From: Dicyema japonicum
Taxonomy: Eukaryota; Dicyemida; Rhombozoa; Dicyemidae
Direction of reading: 5' to 3'
Assembly: GCA_011109175.1 (NCBI GenBank)
Contig: RDEW01000036.1
Span: 127,583 to 191,582, forward strand
Length of the DNA stretch: 64,000 nucleotides
Below are positions 11,425 to 22,571 of this stretch, piece after piece; the stretch's first letter is position 1; the number at the start of each line of letters is the position of its first letter. Both the position numbers and the translations under genes were made by a program. The notes below the pieces were generated by a model, which saw nothing but the letters and a program-made list of their open reading frames with translations, ran no database searches and was not told where the DNA came from.

Positions 11425-12286
11425 NNNNNNNNNNNNNNNNNNNNNNNNNNNNNNNNNNNNNNNNNNNNNNNNNNNNNNNNNNNNNNNNNNNNNNNNNNNN
11501 NNNNNNNNNNNNNNNNNNNNNNNNNNNNNNNNNNNNNNNNNNNNNNNNNNNNNNNNNNNNNNNNNNNNNNNNNNNNNNNNNNNNNNNNNNNNNNNNNNNN
11601 NNNNNNNNNNNNNNNNNNNNNNNNNNNNNNNNNNNNNNNNNNNNNNNNNNNNNNNNNNNNNNNNNNNNNNNNNNNNNNNNNNNNNNNNNNNNNNNNNNNN
11701 NNNNNNNNNNNNNNNNNNNNNNNNNNNNNNNNNNNNNNNNNNNNNNNNNNNNNNNNNNNNNNNNNNNNNNNNNNNNNNNNNNNNNNNNNNNNNNNNNNNN
11801 NNNNNNNNNNNNNNNNNNNNNNNNNNNNNNNNNNNNNNNNNNNNNNNNNNNNNNNNNNNNNNNNNNNNNNNNNNNNNNNNNNNNNNNNNNNNNNNNNNNN
11901 NNNNNNNNNNNNNNNNNNNNNNNNNNNNNNNNNNNNNNNNNNNNNNNNNNNNNNNNNNNNNNNNNNNNNNNNNNNNNNNNNNNNNNNNNNNNNNNNNNNN
12001 NNNNNNNNNNNNNNNNNNNNNNNNNNNNNNNNNNNNNNNNNNNNNNNNNNNNNNNNNNNNNNNNNNNNNNNNNNNNNNNNNNNNNNNNNNNNNNNNNNNN
12101 NNNNNNNNNNNNNNNNNNNNNNNNNNNNNNNNNNNNNNNNNNNNNNNNNNNNNNNNNNNNNNNNNNNNNNNNNNNNNNNNNNNNNNNNNNNNNNNNNNNN
12201 NNNNNNNNNNNNNNNNNNNNNNNNNNNNNNNNNNNNNNNNNNNNNNNNNNNNNNNNNNNNNNNNNNNNNNNNNNNNNNNNNNNNNN
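11425..12286. other. Assembly gap (862 Ns)
   Basis: A run of N. Long open frames that cross it are artefacts: sequence to the left belongs to gene X2, sequence to the right (from 12287) to a LINE. Confidence 0.99.
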
Positions 12287-13560
12287 CTATGACCACGAGC
12301 TTGAAGAACTATCCAAATTGCAGAGGAACCTACGTTTGCAGGGCGAAACCTGTCAGGACCAGGCAAAGGAACACACCCTAAGAGTCATGCGGAACCAAAC
12401 CCTGTATAAAATAAAGAAAATAACGAGGGAAATAAAGGAAAATAAAATTGATGGATTGGCTAAAAAAGTAGAAAGGCTCAAAAACAGAGCGCAGATGTTC
12501 AAGGCTGTTTAGCTACTACATAGAGACACGCAGTCATCAAAAATCACTATACATGATCATTTTGGAAAGACTATGTTAATCAAAAATGAAATTTTATCGG
12601 CCATATCCAGCCATTATCAGCAGGCCTTCAATCAAAACCACGGGAAAAACATCAAACAATTCGATGGTGAAGCACGAGAACTAAATATTCCGATAACGAT
12701 TTTGGAAAAAAAGCCCTGGACAAATTAAACAACAATAGAGCTGCTGGCTCTGACAACATAAATGCAGAACTTCTCAAATATGCACCGATCGAGATCTCTG
12801 AGCTATTAACTGAGATGTACAACAAAACATTCAAATACAACTCACCCCTGGATGTGGGTAATGGCACATTGTTTGCACTACAAAAACCGGGCAAAGCTAA
12901 AGGCCCCTTAACGAATTTAAGACCCATCGTACTATTGACGATTCTACGCAAGACACTATCACTTATAGTGCTGAATAAGATTGGACCTGACATCGAGAAC
13001 TTTCTCTCTCACGGTTAAAGAGGATTCAGGTCAGGGAGATCTACAGCTGATGTGGTCTGGGGACATCAATGGCTTTGTGCAACACATCAAAAGTACAAGG
13101 GGGCTACTGACATTCTTGGCATGGACATGACCAAAGCCTGTGACTTTATACACAGAGGTAGTTGATACCAAGCAACAATCGGAGTTGTCTAGTTTGTCAA
13201 TTACGGCTTGTGAGACTCCCCAGGTTGCAGCGTTGTACATTAGGACCGGTTTCATGAAGGCATTGTATAGTCTTACACGTAATTGTATGCTAATTTGTTT
13301 ACGATGATTCATTGAGTCTGGATATCCTTGAATATATTTGGTCACATCCTTCGGGTGAGCCAGATGACGCCTACTAAAATATCAATGGAGAACTATTTCT
13401 GCCCAGAAGTGAATACCTCGTCCCGTGGAAAACCTCGCATAACTTTGCCAGAGGTTCTACACAAGGACCTTACCAATGTAAGACGAAAGCTGAAAACAGG
13501 AGATGATCTGGATACGCTCAGTATAATGCCATTAACTGTGGAGCATGGAGGAAGTTAGTT
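12287..13560 (+). pseudogene. Family C LINE with internal inversion
   Basis: Plus-strand pieces in order: the basic linker before the RT (12287-12511), RT fingers (GSDNINAELLKY, LQKPGKAKGPLTNLRPIVLL) to about 13140, then the 3' tail (13336-13558: FGHILR, RGKPRITLPEVLHKDLTNVR). Between them, 13145-13345 encodes the thumb (RLYNAFMKPVLMYNAATWG) on the opposite strand. The segment sits where the thumb should be but is flipped, and the palm with YADD is missing. An in-frame stop occurs near 13016. Confidence 0.8.
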
Positions 13561-13564
13561 AAGA

Positions 13565-14740
13565 GAATTGTGGGAGAAAGAATAACCTGAAGAAAAATAC
13601 GGCACAAGCGGAACCTTAATTAAATAAATTACTTTTTTGGTTTTTCGAAAGTGCTATTAATAATAATAATTATTATAATTCTCAATTTGATTTTTGTTTA
13701 TCCCCAATTTGAACCTGACAAAATATCGTGCAGTGCTCTCAAACGCTGTACCATGTCAGGTATCAAACGATAACAAATTTTTTTTTAATTTTTTTGTATT
13801 TAAAATTTTTTATTCTATTTTCAAACAAATTACCCTATCATTTTAGTTATATTTGATTTGTTGAAACGTGGTTTCTTATGGTTGATAAAAAGTTAAAGTT
13901 TTTATTTTACGTCGATGTAAAAATTCTTATGTCTCTGAGATTTGTTGGCTTTAAAGGGACAAAGTTTTATCTCGACTGTTTGACATGAAATGTATGAATT
14001 GTTTTTATGTGAAAGATATTCCGAGTATTGCAATTTGTTAATGAATAAGTTATTTTGTTTAAAGCTATCTTATTTGTCTGATTTATTCGAAATTTTGAAT
14101 AAGTAAATACAGACATGCAAGGAAAACGCAAAAACTGACAAATTAAAGGCATTATATATGTGAACTTGGATTTTCAACATTAGAAAATATCAAAACACAT
14201 AAACGTAATTGTTTAAAAGACGTTGATTCGGAAATTCGAGTTAGCACTATCGACAATTAGACCAAACATTGATAATCTTTCTGGCAACATCAATTAAAAA
14301 ATATCGATCAATAAAGTGTATTTTAAATACTTATAATTAATTTTAGCTTCTAAAAAATAAATTTATGGTGTGCCGCATGAAAGTGTAACAACAAAAACTG
14401 AGAAGCACTGATCTAGTGTAGCCACAAACACCGTTTAAGTAGCATCTCTAATTGAAAAATTATTTCTTATTGTAGTTCAATTTAAAACAATTCGATTTAT
14501 AATGATTCTATAGCGTCGACCGTGTCAGAGTTGCATAGGTCTAAAGTCAAATCAAAAAATACTGCAACAAGCCCGACATCCACATCAGAAACATGAATCA
14601 CTCCACACCGAGTATTTTCTGGATCGCATATCACCAAGGACATCCTTTCGTTATAAATTCAATCTTTCTTATAAATCAATTTATTTTTTAATAAAACAAA
14701 TAAATATATTTTTTGAAAATTAACATAATTATAAATTCAC
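13565..14740. other. No identifiable feature
   Basis: Very AT-rich with short homopolymer runs. A 61-codon minus-strand ORF at 14152-13967 has no recognisable motif. It precedes the LRR-like gene and may hold its promoter, but I see no clear element. Confidence 0.45.
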
Positions 14741-14752
14741 GTTTTGTTAGAA

Positions 14753-15828
14753 ATGGAAGTACCTACATTATATTCGCATAGCCTTAATCATATTAGAACA
14801 AACTTTGATAGGAAAAAATATCAAAAATTAAATGAAAAAACTAAAAAAATGATTTTAAAAAGATTACATAAAGAAATGAGATATTCGAAGGATCCATTTG
14901 TAAATGATTATGATCAATATTCAAACATATACAAGATTCCAGATGTGGTACAGAAAAATGTTTTCTGTGTTGAATTTACTGATCACATTGACGTTAAGGA
15001 TGTTGTCAAGATGATTCAAGCTTATCCGAATTTATCGAATATTAAAATATGCGGAATGACTTCATTAGAAAAGAATCCTTTACTACCATTCTTACCCAAT
15101 AACGTCCAATCATTCTCACTTCTGAATTATACTAACCAAGATCTGCTGCATTCCCTATTTATGACTGGATTTAACAAAGTAACATCTCTTGAACTGAGTA
15201 ATATGTTTATGACTGAACAAATCTTTAAAAACAGCACAATTCAAATAATGGATAAACTGGAACACCTATTCTTCAAGAACGTCGTTATTATAGACTTTGA
15301 AGAATTTGCGGCAAACTTAAACAGTCCAGAGTCCCTGTGGTATAATTTATATCAATTTCAGTGATTTTTCGCATTCAAATATTAATTACTCCACTTTAGA
15401 AGTTAATTTTATTCCTCTTCTCGAAAAAACCAAGAATCTCACTTTTCTTTATATATACGGCTATATTGTAGATGTAGAAAAATTAACAGAGTTATCAATT
15501 ATAATAATCATAGCCACGTGGCCAAAATTGGATTGAAAAAAACAAGTGTTAACCATCTTATAAGTTTCAATGTGGATATAAGTGAATCGGTAAATCAGAT
15601 GATATAATATAGAATGATAAAGAATCACTTATTAATCACTTAGTCACGTTTTTCTTACCTTTAGGAGGTGAGCAATTAGTGTATGAGGAATTTTATGATA
15701 TCTGCGATGGGAACAAAAAATATATAAATGCACTATTAAGTAGATTTCTGAAGGTATTGTGAAAACATTTGTTCAGTCTTTAGACAGAAGATCTAAGCTT
15801 ACATATCCAGAACATATTATGTAAGTGA
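14753..15828 (+). CDS. LRR-like protein, five exons with tiny introns
   Basis: Exons 14753-15339, 15362-15517, 15547-15589, 15613-15753 and 15784-15828 join through introns of 22, 29, 23 and 30 nt into one 323-codon frame. The first exon alone encodes 195 residues. The region from about residue 85 shows leucine-rich repeat spacing (YPNLSNIKICGMTSL, FNKVTSLELSNM, MDKLEHLFFKNV, KTKNLTFLYIYGY), as in F-box/LRR proteins, but I see no F-box. The ATG at 14753 is the first in frame; a TTG just upstream is not needed. The 29-nt intron and the last splice are less certain. A donor-like GTAAGT overlaps the stop, so an additional 3' exon is possible. Confidence 0.65.
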
Positions 15829-16264
15829 ATTTTGTTACTCCAGCAATCTTCTAAGTTATATTACCAAAAAATTTCAAATTTCGTATTATAATCGTTGGTG
15901 TGTGTTGCCTTGATTGCTAGTTTTATCTATGATATTTTTCTTGACGCTTTTATTGGTTGCATATACAACCAATTGTACAGTGGTGAAATTGTAGTAGAAT
16001 TTTAAAATTTTAGGATGTCTTTAATTGTTCAAAGTTATTACAATTTGTAAAACAATGGAGGACATCAATCTACGTTTGCAAATCTTTATTTTAGTTGCCT
16101 TCGTTCTCATTCGTAATTAAAAAAATGTCTTTTCGCTACGACATCTAAAATGATAGCAACGACTGTTGTCGATCTATTCTGAAAAATATGAGCATAGAAT
16201 TTCTGATCTATCTTGGGAATTCCGGATATGTCAAAGTTTAAAATTAATGTCATGGTAATTGTAG

Positions 16265-17204
16265 TACTGCTTTGAATGTCTTGAAACACCCAACAAGCTG
16301 ACTATTGGGATATCCAATGTGTTGAGAAATCTTCTAGGTATTCGACATATATTCAGTTAGACGCAAATGAAAAAAATGTGGATTTGTTTGTTGATATGAA
16401 TGGAATACCTCATATTCGCAGTCTATTTAAAAGAGTTCCATTTAACTACTATGAACGTTATATTGTAATTCCACCGATTAAAGTTGCGAAAACTCTAGCT
16501 AAATTTCCAAAATCAAGAGGTTTATTTGCGAGGTGTGGAATAGTAGAAGATTTATTGTAAAATTAGTGTTTCATTAAAAGGAATACTGATTTCGATCAAC
16601 TTGATTTTAATGTGCACTAATTTATCTGGAGTTTCATGTGTTTTACATTGGGAGATCCAAAAATTATTTTACCTGCATTTGTAAATTTGGATATCGGCGA
16701 TTTGAGTCCAAATGAATTCATTCTAAATAATATTTTTCTTTTTATAGAAGAAAATCCGTATGAAGCAGATTGCGACATCCATAGTAGGTCGTTTAATTTT
16801 CAAACTCTAAGGACAATGGTGCCAACAGTAAATTTGTTAAATGTGAAAGCAGACAAAATAATTTGTCTTTGGGTTGTATGGGAATTTGCTAATTTAACCA
16901 CTAAATCTCGTTGATCTTTGTTTTAATAATAGCAAATGTATTAATGGACATGTTGAGTCCCCATAACATAATTCAGAAAATTGAGAAGATATGTGTACAA
17001 TCCAATATGAAAGAGATCCATTCCTATGTTGCGATCTTTAAAACAAATTACAATGTTGTTATTTTAATGATTTTAGAATTACATGAATGGTCACTGATGA
17101 ATTCTTCAAGTTATCTAATCTCATTATTAAAAAATTATAAACGATACGTATTCATTACTTTGTTGTCTAGAGACTTAAATGCTCACTTAGCTACAACAAA
17201 CTAA
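16265..17204 (+). CDS. Unrecognised spliced gene beside the LRR-like gene
   Basis: Exons 16265-16318, 16357-16532, 16567-16611, 16632-16909 and 16933-17204 join through introns of 38, 34, 20 and 23 nt into 256 codons plus stop. The last two exons are most convincing: two separate ORFs fuse in frame once the 23-nt intron 16910-16932 is removed. No family is recognised; the middle (CDIHSRSFNFQTL to ILELHEWSLM) might be a degenerate LRR fold. The 5' end is open: the first exon starts after an acceptor AG and no ATG is assigned. It may be a 3' continuation or a diverged neighbour of the gene at 14753. Confidence 0.55.
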
Positions 17205-17369
17205 TTTCTCTCTGATAAATCGAATTTTTTTTAAATCAAATATTGTTAAACTATAATCACGTCAGAAATCATTCAACAAGGATATGGAAATTTTCGGTTC
17301 CACATATGTGTGAACAGTTGTTTTCCTTAATGAAATTAACAAAATCGTTTTAGAGAACATGACTGATTT

Positions 17370-17528
17370 ATGAACTTGTCATCTGAACACTTTTCATTTC
17401 TGATTAAGGCTGGAACTCGACCCCAAATTAAAAAATTTACTGGCTTCCCTACACCTCTAAATGACCCAATAACATACAAAGAAGTTCTGAGCGCTATCAA
17501 CAAGAAAAAAATAACATTAGCGCATTGA
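17370..17528 (+). CDS. Possible short coding exon
   Basis: A 52-codon frame from ATG to TGA with coding-like composition (GTRPQIKKFTGFPTPLND, ITYKEVLSAINKKK). It follows an acceptor-like TTTTAG and could be one exon of a larger spliced gene. No family recognised. Confidence 0.3.
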   Translation: MNLSSEHFSFLIKAGTRPQIKKFTGFPTPLNDPITYKEVLSAINKKKITLAH

Positions 17529-17809
17529 TATATAAAATAAATCATGAAAATTATTGACAAAAAAATTGTCAACATTTTTTGAAACGCATATATTTTTATA
17601 CTTGGAGAAGGTCTTCTATCCCAGACCAAAGACTAGGGAACTAGGTGAGCACAGAATATAATTTTTTTACAATTAAGTAAATATTGAGTCTGTGTGGTCT
17701 TAAGGGACTGAATCTCCATGTTTTCATTCTCGGCAATTCAATAATTAGAGACAAGAAATCCTTCAATTGTAGCCAAATGCCATTTCTTTTATTAAATTAC
17801 TTGCAGAAT

Positions 17810-17965
17810 CCCTCAGAAAACATATAGCCGACTTTTTCTTTCACATTTTTATGGAACTGGAAGAGCATCAGTTCACTTTTGAAAATGACTGAGTATGTCC
17901 TCTCCTAAAAGTCTTTCTGTTTAAATATAACCTCTCTATTTGCATGTTTCAGGTGCTACCAAGGG
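17810..17965 (+). repeat. Repeat shared with 51090-51200
   Basis: The 17810-17884 frame ends in FTFEND and a stop. The copy at 51097 ends in FTFEHD and a stop at the same place, and both are followed by CCTCTCC and CCTCTCTATTTGCA. This could be the conserved 3' end of a duplicated gene or of an element. The acceptor TTGCAG at 17806-17811 would make it a last exon. Confidence 0.35.
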
Positions 17966-18239
17966 TCGTAGCAGTTGCCGTATTTGACGGTCAATATCAT
18001 CAAATTCAATATTAATTTGTCCTATATACAGGGTTTCAAGTATATGTGAGAGCACTATCACATCACTGTGAGATTCTGTCACATCAATTTAAAAATTTTC
18101 AACAACACTGCAAATCAATCAAATCATTCCGGAAATTTTCAAAAAACAGAAAAAAACCATAATTTTAAGAAAAAATGAATGAATTAATTTACTGAGAAAC
18201 GCCTTATCAGGACAGAAACTGAATTACGTTTTTCGAGGC

Positions 18240-19275
18240 ATTCTGCTACCTGAAAATGGAACAGCTCGATGGTATCGATTCCCTCTTCCGTACCACTATT
18301 GAACGTATCACAAATGTGAAATTTGACAACCCAGGGTGGGACCAGAAGACCCTACCTGTTAGCCTAGGCTGACTAGGAATCCCTTCACCGAAAGATCTGG
18401 CTTGTCCAGCGTATTTGTTTTCTTTGGCTCCAGCCGACTGTTGATGAAGATGATTTTCCAACTACAAACAGAATCATCTGAAATCACAGATATGGAGAAT
18501 TCGAAAGAAATAATGCATGATCAGAAAGACCGTTACAAGACCATCTGCGAGGATAAATATGAGAGGCTTCTGAATCAATAAACCAACACAGACGTGCCTG
18601 TCTAGTTACAAGAAGATGCGAATGTAGTTGCGCTTGGATCAATGCACTCCCTGTTGGTAGTATCGGGACCCACCTTGATGACGATACCGTCCGCATCGGC
18701 ATTTCCACCATACTTGAACTGGAGATTTGCCGGTGTGGCGCAACCGTCGATTGTTATGGACACCATGCCCTCTCGTGTCGAAGAAGTGCAGGACGATTCC
18801 CAAGACACGAGGCGAACAACGGAATTGTCAAGCATGCCCTGGAGTCTGTGGGATACCCCGCCATACTTGAACCTGTTGGCCTGGATAGAGAAAACTGAAA
18901 ACGTCCCGGCGGGATCACAATATTTCCATTCGAAGAGGGGAAACCTCTGGTCTGGGTCGCTACTTGTGTAGACGCACTTTGCCCGTCCAACATTGTCGGG
19001 AGCGCGGTAGACACACTGTATGCCGCGGAAAAAAATGAGGGCAAAGGAGAAGAAATACAAAGCGCTACGCAACCGATTCGAGTTCTATCCGATTTTGGTT
19101 GAGACAACCAAGGGAATAAGTGAAAAATCGCTTGCTTCCCAAAGAAACTTGGACACCTAGCTGCACTAAAAGCCACGACGCGCTTGAGACCCAGGTTGAT
19201 CTCTGTTGCAATCCTGAGAGGCAACGCAACATCGATAATGTCGGCGAGGTCCTCTTTGGATGGATGGTGTTGTTA
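18240..19275 (+). pseudogene. Family B retroelement, C-terminal domain copy
   Basis: The plus strand reads QHRRACLVTRRC, GTHLDDDTVRIGIS, then a zinc-knuckle-like CRCG..DCYGHHALSC, GRFPRHEANN, LEPVGLDREN, RPGGITIFPFEEGKPLVW and ATCVDALCPSNIVGS, ending in AILRGNATS. The order matches the copy at 36709. The nuclease motif is damaged: RPGG for RPDG and WVATC for WDATC, plus a stop in the middle. Minus-strand ORFs of 156 codons here are shadows. Confidence 0.7.
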
Positions 19276-19399
19276 ATTAATTACTTCCATGCAATATTTG
19301 AATTATATTTACTAATTTCCTTAATTATTTTCATATTAAACGATAGTTAACACTTCAAATTTCTTGGAGACCTCCAATAAAACAGTTTTTTCATTCGTA

Positions 19400-19660
19400 G
19401 GTTTTAGGTTATTACATTTTTATCTTGAAAAGATGTTTTCCATTGGGTTCAGCATGGGAAAGAATTTCAGTTGATTACCATCCTTCAAGAATCTTTCAGC
19501 AATTTTATTCGTTCTGTGAATTACTGCGTCGTCACATATGACTAATATATTAGTCAGACTTAATGAATTGGCGCTATTTTCTTTAAACCATCTAAAAAAT
19601 CTTCCTAACCTATTCCCCAAAAATTTTTCTCTCTACAACTCCCTGGCTGCTATCCTGATG
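19400..19660 (-). pseudogene. Tc1/IS630-type transposase fragment
   Basis: The minus strand reads LVICDDAVIHRTNKIAERFL, then LKFFPMLNPMENIFSR. This is the second catalytic Asp region and the LNPxEN motif with the final Glu of a DDE transposase. Only the C-terminal third is visible and no terminal repeats are seen. Confidence 0.6.
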
Positions 19661-19959
19661 GTGCTAAGCTGCTCTTACAAATCTTCATTTCTTTTTAATA
19701 ATGAGGTAGAAAACCAATGGAATGTCCAGTAAATAGAAAACTCATACTGCTTCTGACAATCCACAACTCGATTCACTTTAGAAATAACCCTGAAATTTAA
19801 AATATTCCTCTAATTGGATGTGCATTAGCTCATGTGTGGACACCAGAATCTTTCATTTTGTTTATCCATGGTGAATTAATTGTAAGTAGAGACTTCAACG
19901 CAAAAAAACTTTTTGGTTCTCCAGTGATATCGCCAATGTTCCTACTTTGAGGAAAAAGG

Positions 19960-20470
19960 TACCAGCCAAGTTAACTGAGATATGCTCTTACTGTCGGCTT
20001 GTCAGAACTCGGAAGCGTGGGATTTCCTGCTCTGCTTGTGAAGATTTCTTCCACCTCGGGTGTATCAAGCTATCCCAATCCGCAGCGAGCCTGCTTGGAG
20101 TGTGACAATGCCAATCATGCTTCGGCCTATACAGGGAGGTTCCCCGTGCCAGCGCCAATGTCAACTCTCCCGTTAATTATCCATCAACCACGGATCCTGA
20201 AAAATTCCTACGCCTCATCTCTGAATTAAGTTCTTCGTGGACTATCTCTGTGAGGATTCCTGTCGCTGCAGAGACCCTTTCCAAAACGATCGAAGATGCC
20301 TTCCGGACTAACACAGTACAAGATTGGATGGCTTATTCAGTTTTGCGCCTTCCGCACAAGGATTAGATCGAGATGGTCACGGGAAGAAGTCTCTCGCTAC
20401 CACCATGAGGACCAACATTCGTTCTTTTTTGGGAGGTATCCTCATCCCCAGTCGTTCCTTTGCTTCTAAC
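19960..20470 (+). pseudogene. Family B retroelement, N-terminal PHD-finger region
   Basis: The frame from about 19967 reads CSYCRLVRTRKRGISCSACE, DFFHLGCIKLSQSAASLLGV and QCQSC: a C4HC3-type PHD finger with the usual spacing. It is followed by a conserved linker (ISELSSSWTISVRIPVAAET). A related PHD copy lies at 38400-38823. One stop replaces the conserved Trp just before QCQSC. The tail runs into another transposon near 20500. Confidence 0.6.
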
Positions 20471-20520
20471 CGTATGATGGTGACACGTGTTCAGAACGAG
20501 GAAGTTGAAGTGCTCCGACT

Positions 20521-20620
20521 CTTCTCGAGTACCAATCAAATGACGTTCCTATTGTTTTTATGGATGAGAGAAGCTTCTCGAGTACCAATCAAATGACGTT
20601 CCTATTGTTTTTATGGATGA
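20521..20620 (+). repeat. 53-bp tandem duplication
   Basis: Bases 20521-20567 are repeated at 20574-20620 with no mismatch over 47 bp. The unit spans VPIVFMDE of the DDE transposase fragment that follows. Perfect identity suggests a recent event or an assembly artefact. Confidence 0.85.
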
Positions 20621-21020
20621 AACTAATTTTAACATAGCCGAAGAACGGGAAAATCAATATGAGGTGAACGTTGTACTACGCCTTTAGTGTACCAAAGACC
20701 AGTGGTTTTGGTAATTGACAATGCTCCCTGCCACAATGGCCTAGAAAATTATATTTTACAAGATCCAGAAATAAACAGAAATTTTGCGATTAGCACAATA
20801 TAGTTCAATGTTAAATCTGATAGAAGGTGTATGGGCAATTTTAAAATCCGAAGTTAAACGAGAATTTTCTACAAAAATGTCAAAAATTTTATCTCATGAG
20901 ACAACGTCTACGCTCACAAAAACTGAGTATCGTCTGCATGTACTGTAAAAAATTATAGAAGAATCAATGAAAAACATAAGTGCGGGACAATGCAGTAGTT
21001 GATTGCACGGATACAAGTGG
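20560..21020 (+). pseudogene. DDE transposase fragment (IS630/Tc1-like)
   Basis: Motifs in order, in shifting frames: VPIVFMDETNFN (first Asp), RPVVLVIDNAPCHN (second Asp), then LRLAQYSSMLNLIEGVWAIL (final Glu) and a basic C-terminus. All three acidic positions are visible, but stops and frameshifts break the frame. Downstream (21110-21210) are several near-copies of CCAATTTGAATTTG, perhaps a terminal repeat, also echoed near 13690. Confidence 0.65.
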
Positions 21021-21192
21021 TTTTACCCAGTGTAATTAATCTTAACAATGTTCATTTCTAACAGTCAAATAAAAATTTTCTTGTTAAAAAATTTAAATAA
21101 ATTTTTGTCAACAATTTGAATTTGCTTGCTCCATTCTGAATTTGTTTATTCCCAATTCCATTTGCATTTTCCCAATTTGATTTTGTTTATTT

Positions 21193-21598
21193 TTAATTTG
21201 AACTTGAAAAGGGATAGATTATAGTGGACGACCTGTTACTAAATGGAATAATAGTTTCGAACTTAAGACATTTAGTAGACATGAAACATATCATGTCGAG
21301 AGCACATATCGTATTTTTTAAGAATTTATATATATTTCTAATGTCTGAGTCGAGTCGCTTAAAAAGGGAAAGGATCTGTATCGACTGCGAGAAGTTGCGT
21401 ATAACAGGAGCAACAGAAGATGACTTTTTCGATATTTTCTTCATCTCTAGTCGGCGTTCCTCTAGGTATCTCACCCACTTTTTGTATTCATTTATTACAG
21501 AAAGATGTTTTTCAAACTTTAATGGAGAATTTAAACTGGAAAGAAGTAAATACGTAAAAAAGGTTAAGAGATGTCGATCAGAAAATTTTCTTGTATGA
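21193..21598 (-). CDS. Uncharacterised ORF, possible Prp18-domain exon
   Basis: The minus-strand frame is open across the whole interval (134 codons). INEYKKWVRYLEERR, then LSLFKRLDSDIRNIYKFLKN resembles the helical spacing of the splicing factor Prp18 C-terminal domain, but the strongly conserved loop of that family is not clearly present. No start codon is assigned and upstream exons are not seen. I would not rely on the name. Confidence 0.3.
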
Positions 21599-21771
21599 AT
21601 GTTAAAAATTAGTTAGTTAAGTGACTCGAACTCACTAACTTTTAGGAAACCAGCGGCTCTTTAGTAGTAAGTGGCAAATACCGTTCACTTCCATAAATAT
21701 GACTTTCTTAGCACTGTCTACTACTTCAGGATATTCAAAAAGGTAGAGAAGTACAATGAAATTAAATTTAT

Positions 21772-21862
21772 TTATAACCCCGGATACACCGAGAAAGAAG
21801 TTAAAGTAAACAACTAATTAAGTGGATTCAATTTCCACTTCTACAGAAAGAGTCCATCCGGA
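21772..21862 (+). repeat. Dispersed repeat, copy 1 (see 27718)
   Basis: About 90 bp starting TAACCCCGGATACACCGA and continuing through AAAGAAGTTAAAGTAAACAA and CCACTTCTACAGAAA is shared with 27718-27822 at roughly 90 percent identity by eye. No coding content. Confidence 0.7.
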
Positions 21863-22571
21863 ATCAGCTAAAGGGTAAAAGACGACCATAGTTGCAGTTG
21901 TGGAAACCCATCCAGTGGAGTGGGGGAGAGCAAATAATCCTTTTTCGTGCCGGCCTGGCATTGGGCGCCACCTAGACAGGTGGATCATATGATGCCACTC
22001 TAATAAGAAGAGAGAGGAGGAACAGACGAACAAAACAGAATCTTCAATCAATTAGCCACGAAGCACCACATAGTGCCACGCGGCAATGAAATTAAATGAA
22101 AATGAGAATTTTATTACTAACGAGAGTTTAGCAGTAAAGTCGATTTTTATTAGTAAATTAATAAGTAATTAAAATATTTAAAAAATAATTAAATATTTTC
22201 AAATCAAGAGAATCAGTTGCTTGTGGTGTCGTTTAGTTTATGAACAGATTTCAGAAATCAAACACAAATCTGATCCAATCTGAAAAAAATATATCTAAAT
22301 TCAAAAAAATCTCGATAAGCGATGAAAATGGCGATAATTCTGTATAAGTCCCATATAAGATTATAGTTTCACGATGTAGCTTTGATGTTAACCACACATA
22401 GAATTATCTTAATTCTCAATTCAAACGTGTCTTTTTCGTTTGGCTTGTCACTAATTAAGAAAATTGAAAATGTCCCCACACATTACAAATTACACCGAGT
22501 ATGATTTTAAATATTTATTGAATTTATTTTTTTTATGTATTCAAATTAATTTTTAAATTAATAATAATTAG

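Noticed and set aside
11064-12512. 482-codon open frame across the N run, and two minus-strand frames of about 300 codons
   Set aside because: They are open only because the gap has no stops. The left part belongs to spliced gene X2, the right part to a LINE linker.
17336-17629. 97-codon hydrophobic minus-strand ORF
   Set aside because: Its hydrophobicity comes from an AT-rich complement; the plus strand has a more coding-like frame.
18602-19224. Two minus-strand ORFs of 156 codons
   Set aside because: They are shadows; the plus strand carries recognisable family B motifs in order.
21600-21670. Possible tRNA with GAGTTCGAGTCAC on the minus strand
   Set aside because: The T-arm pairing is out of register with the TTCGA loop and no acceptor stem forms.
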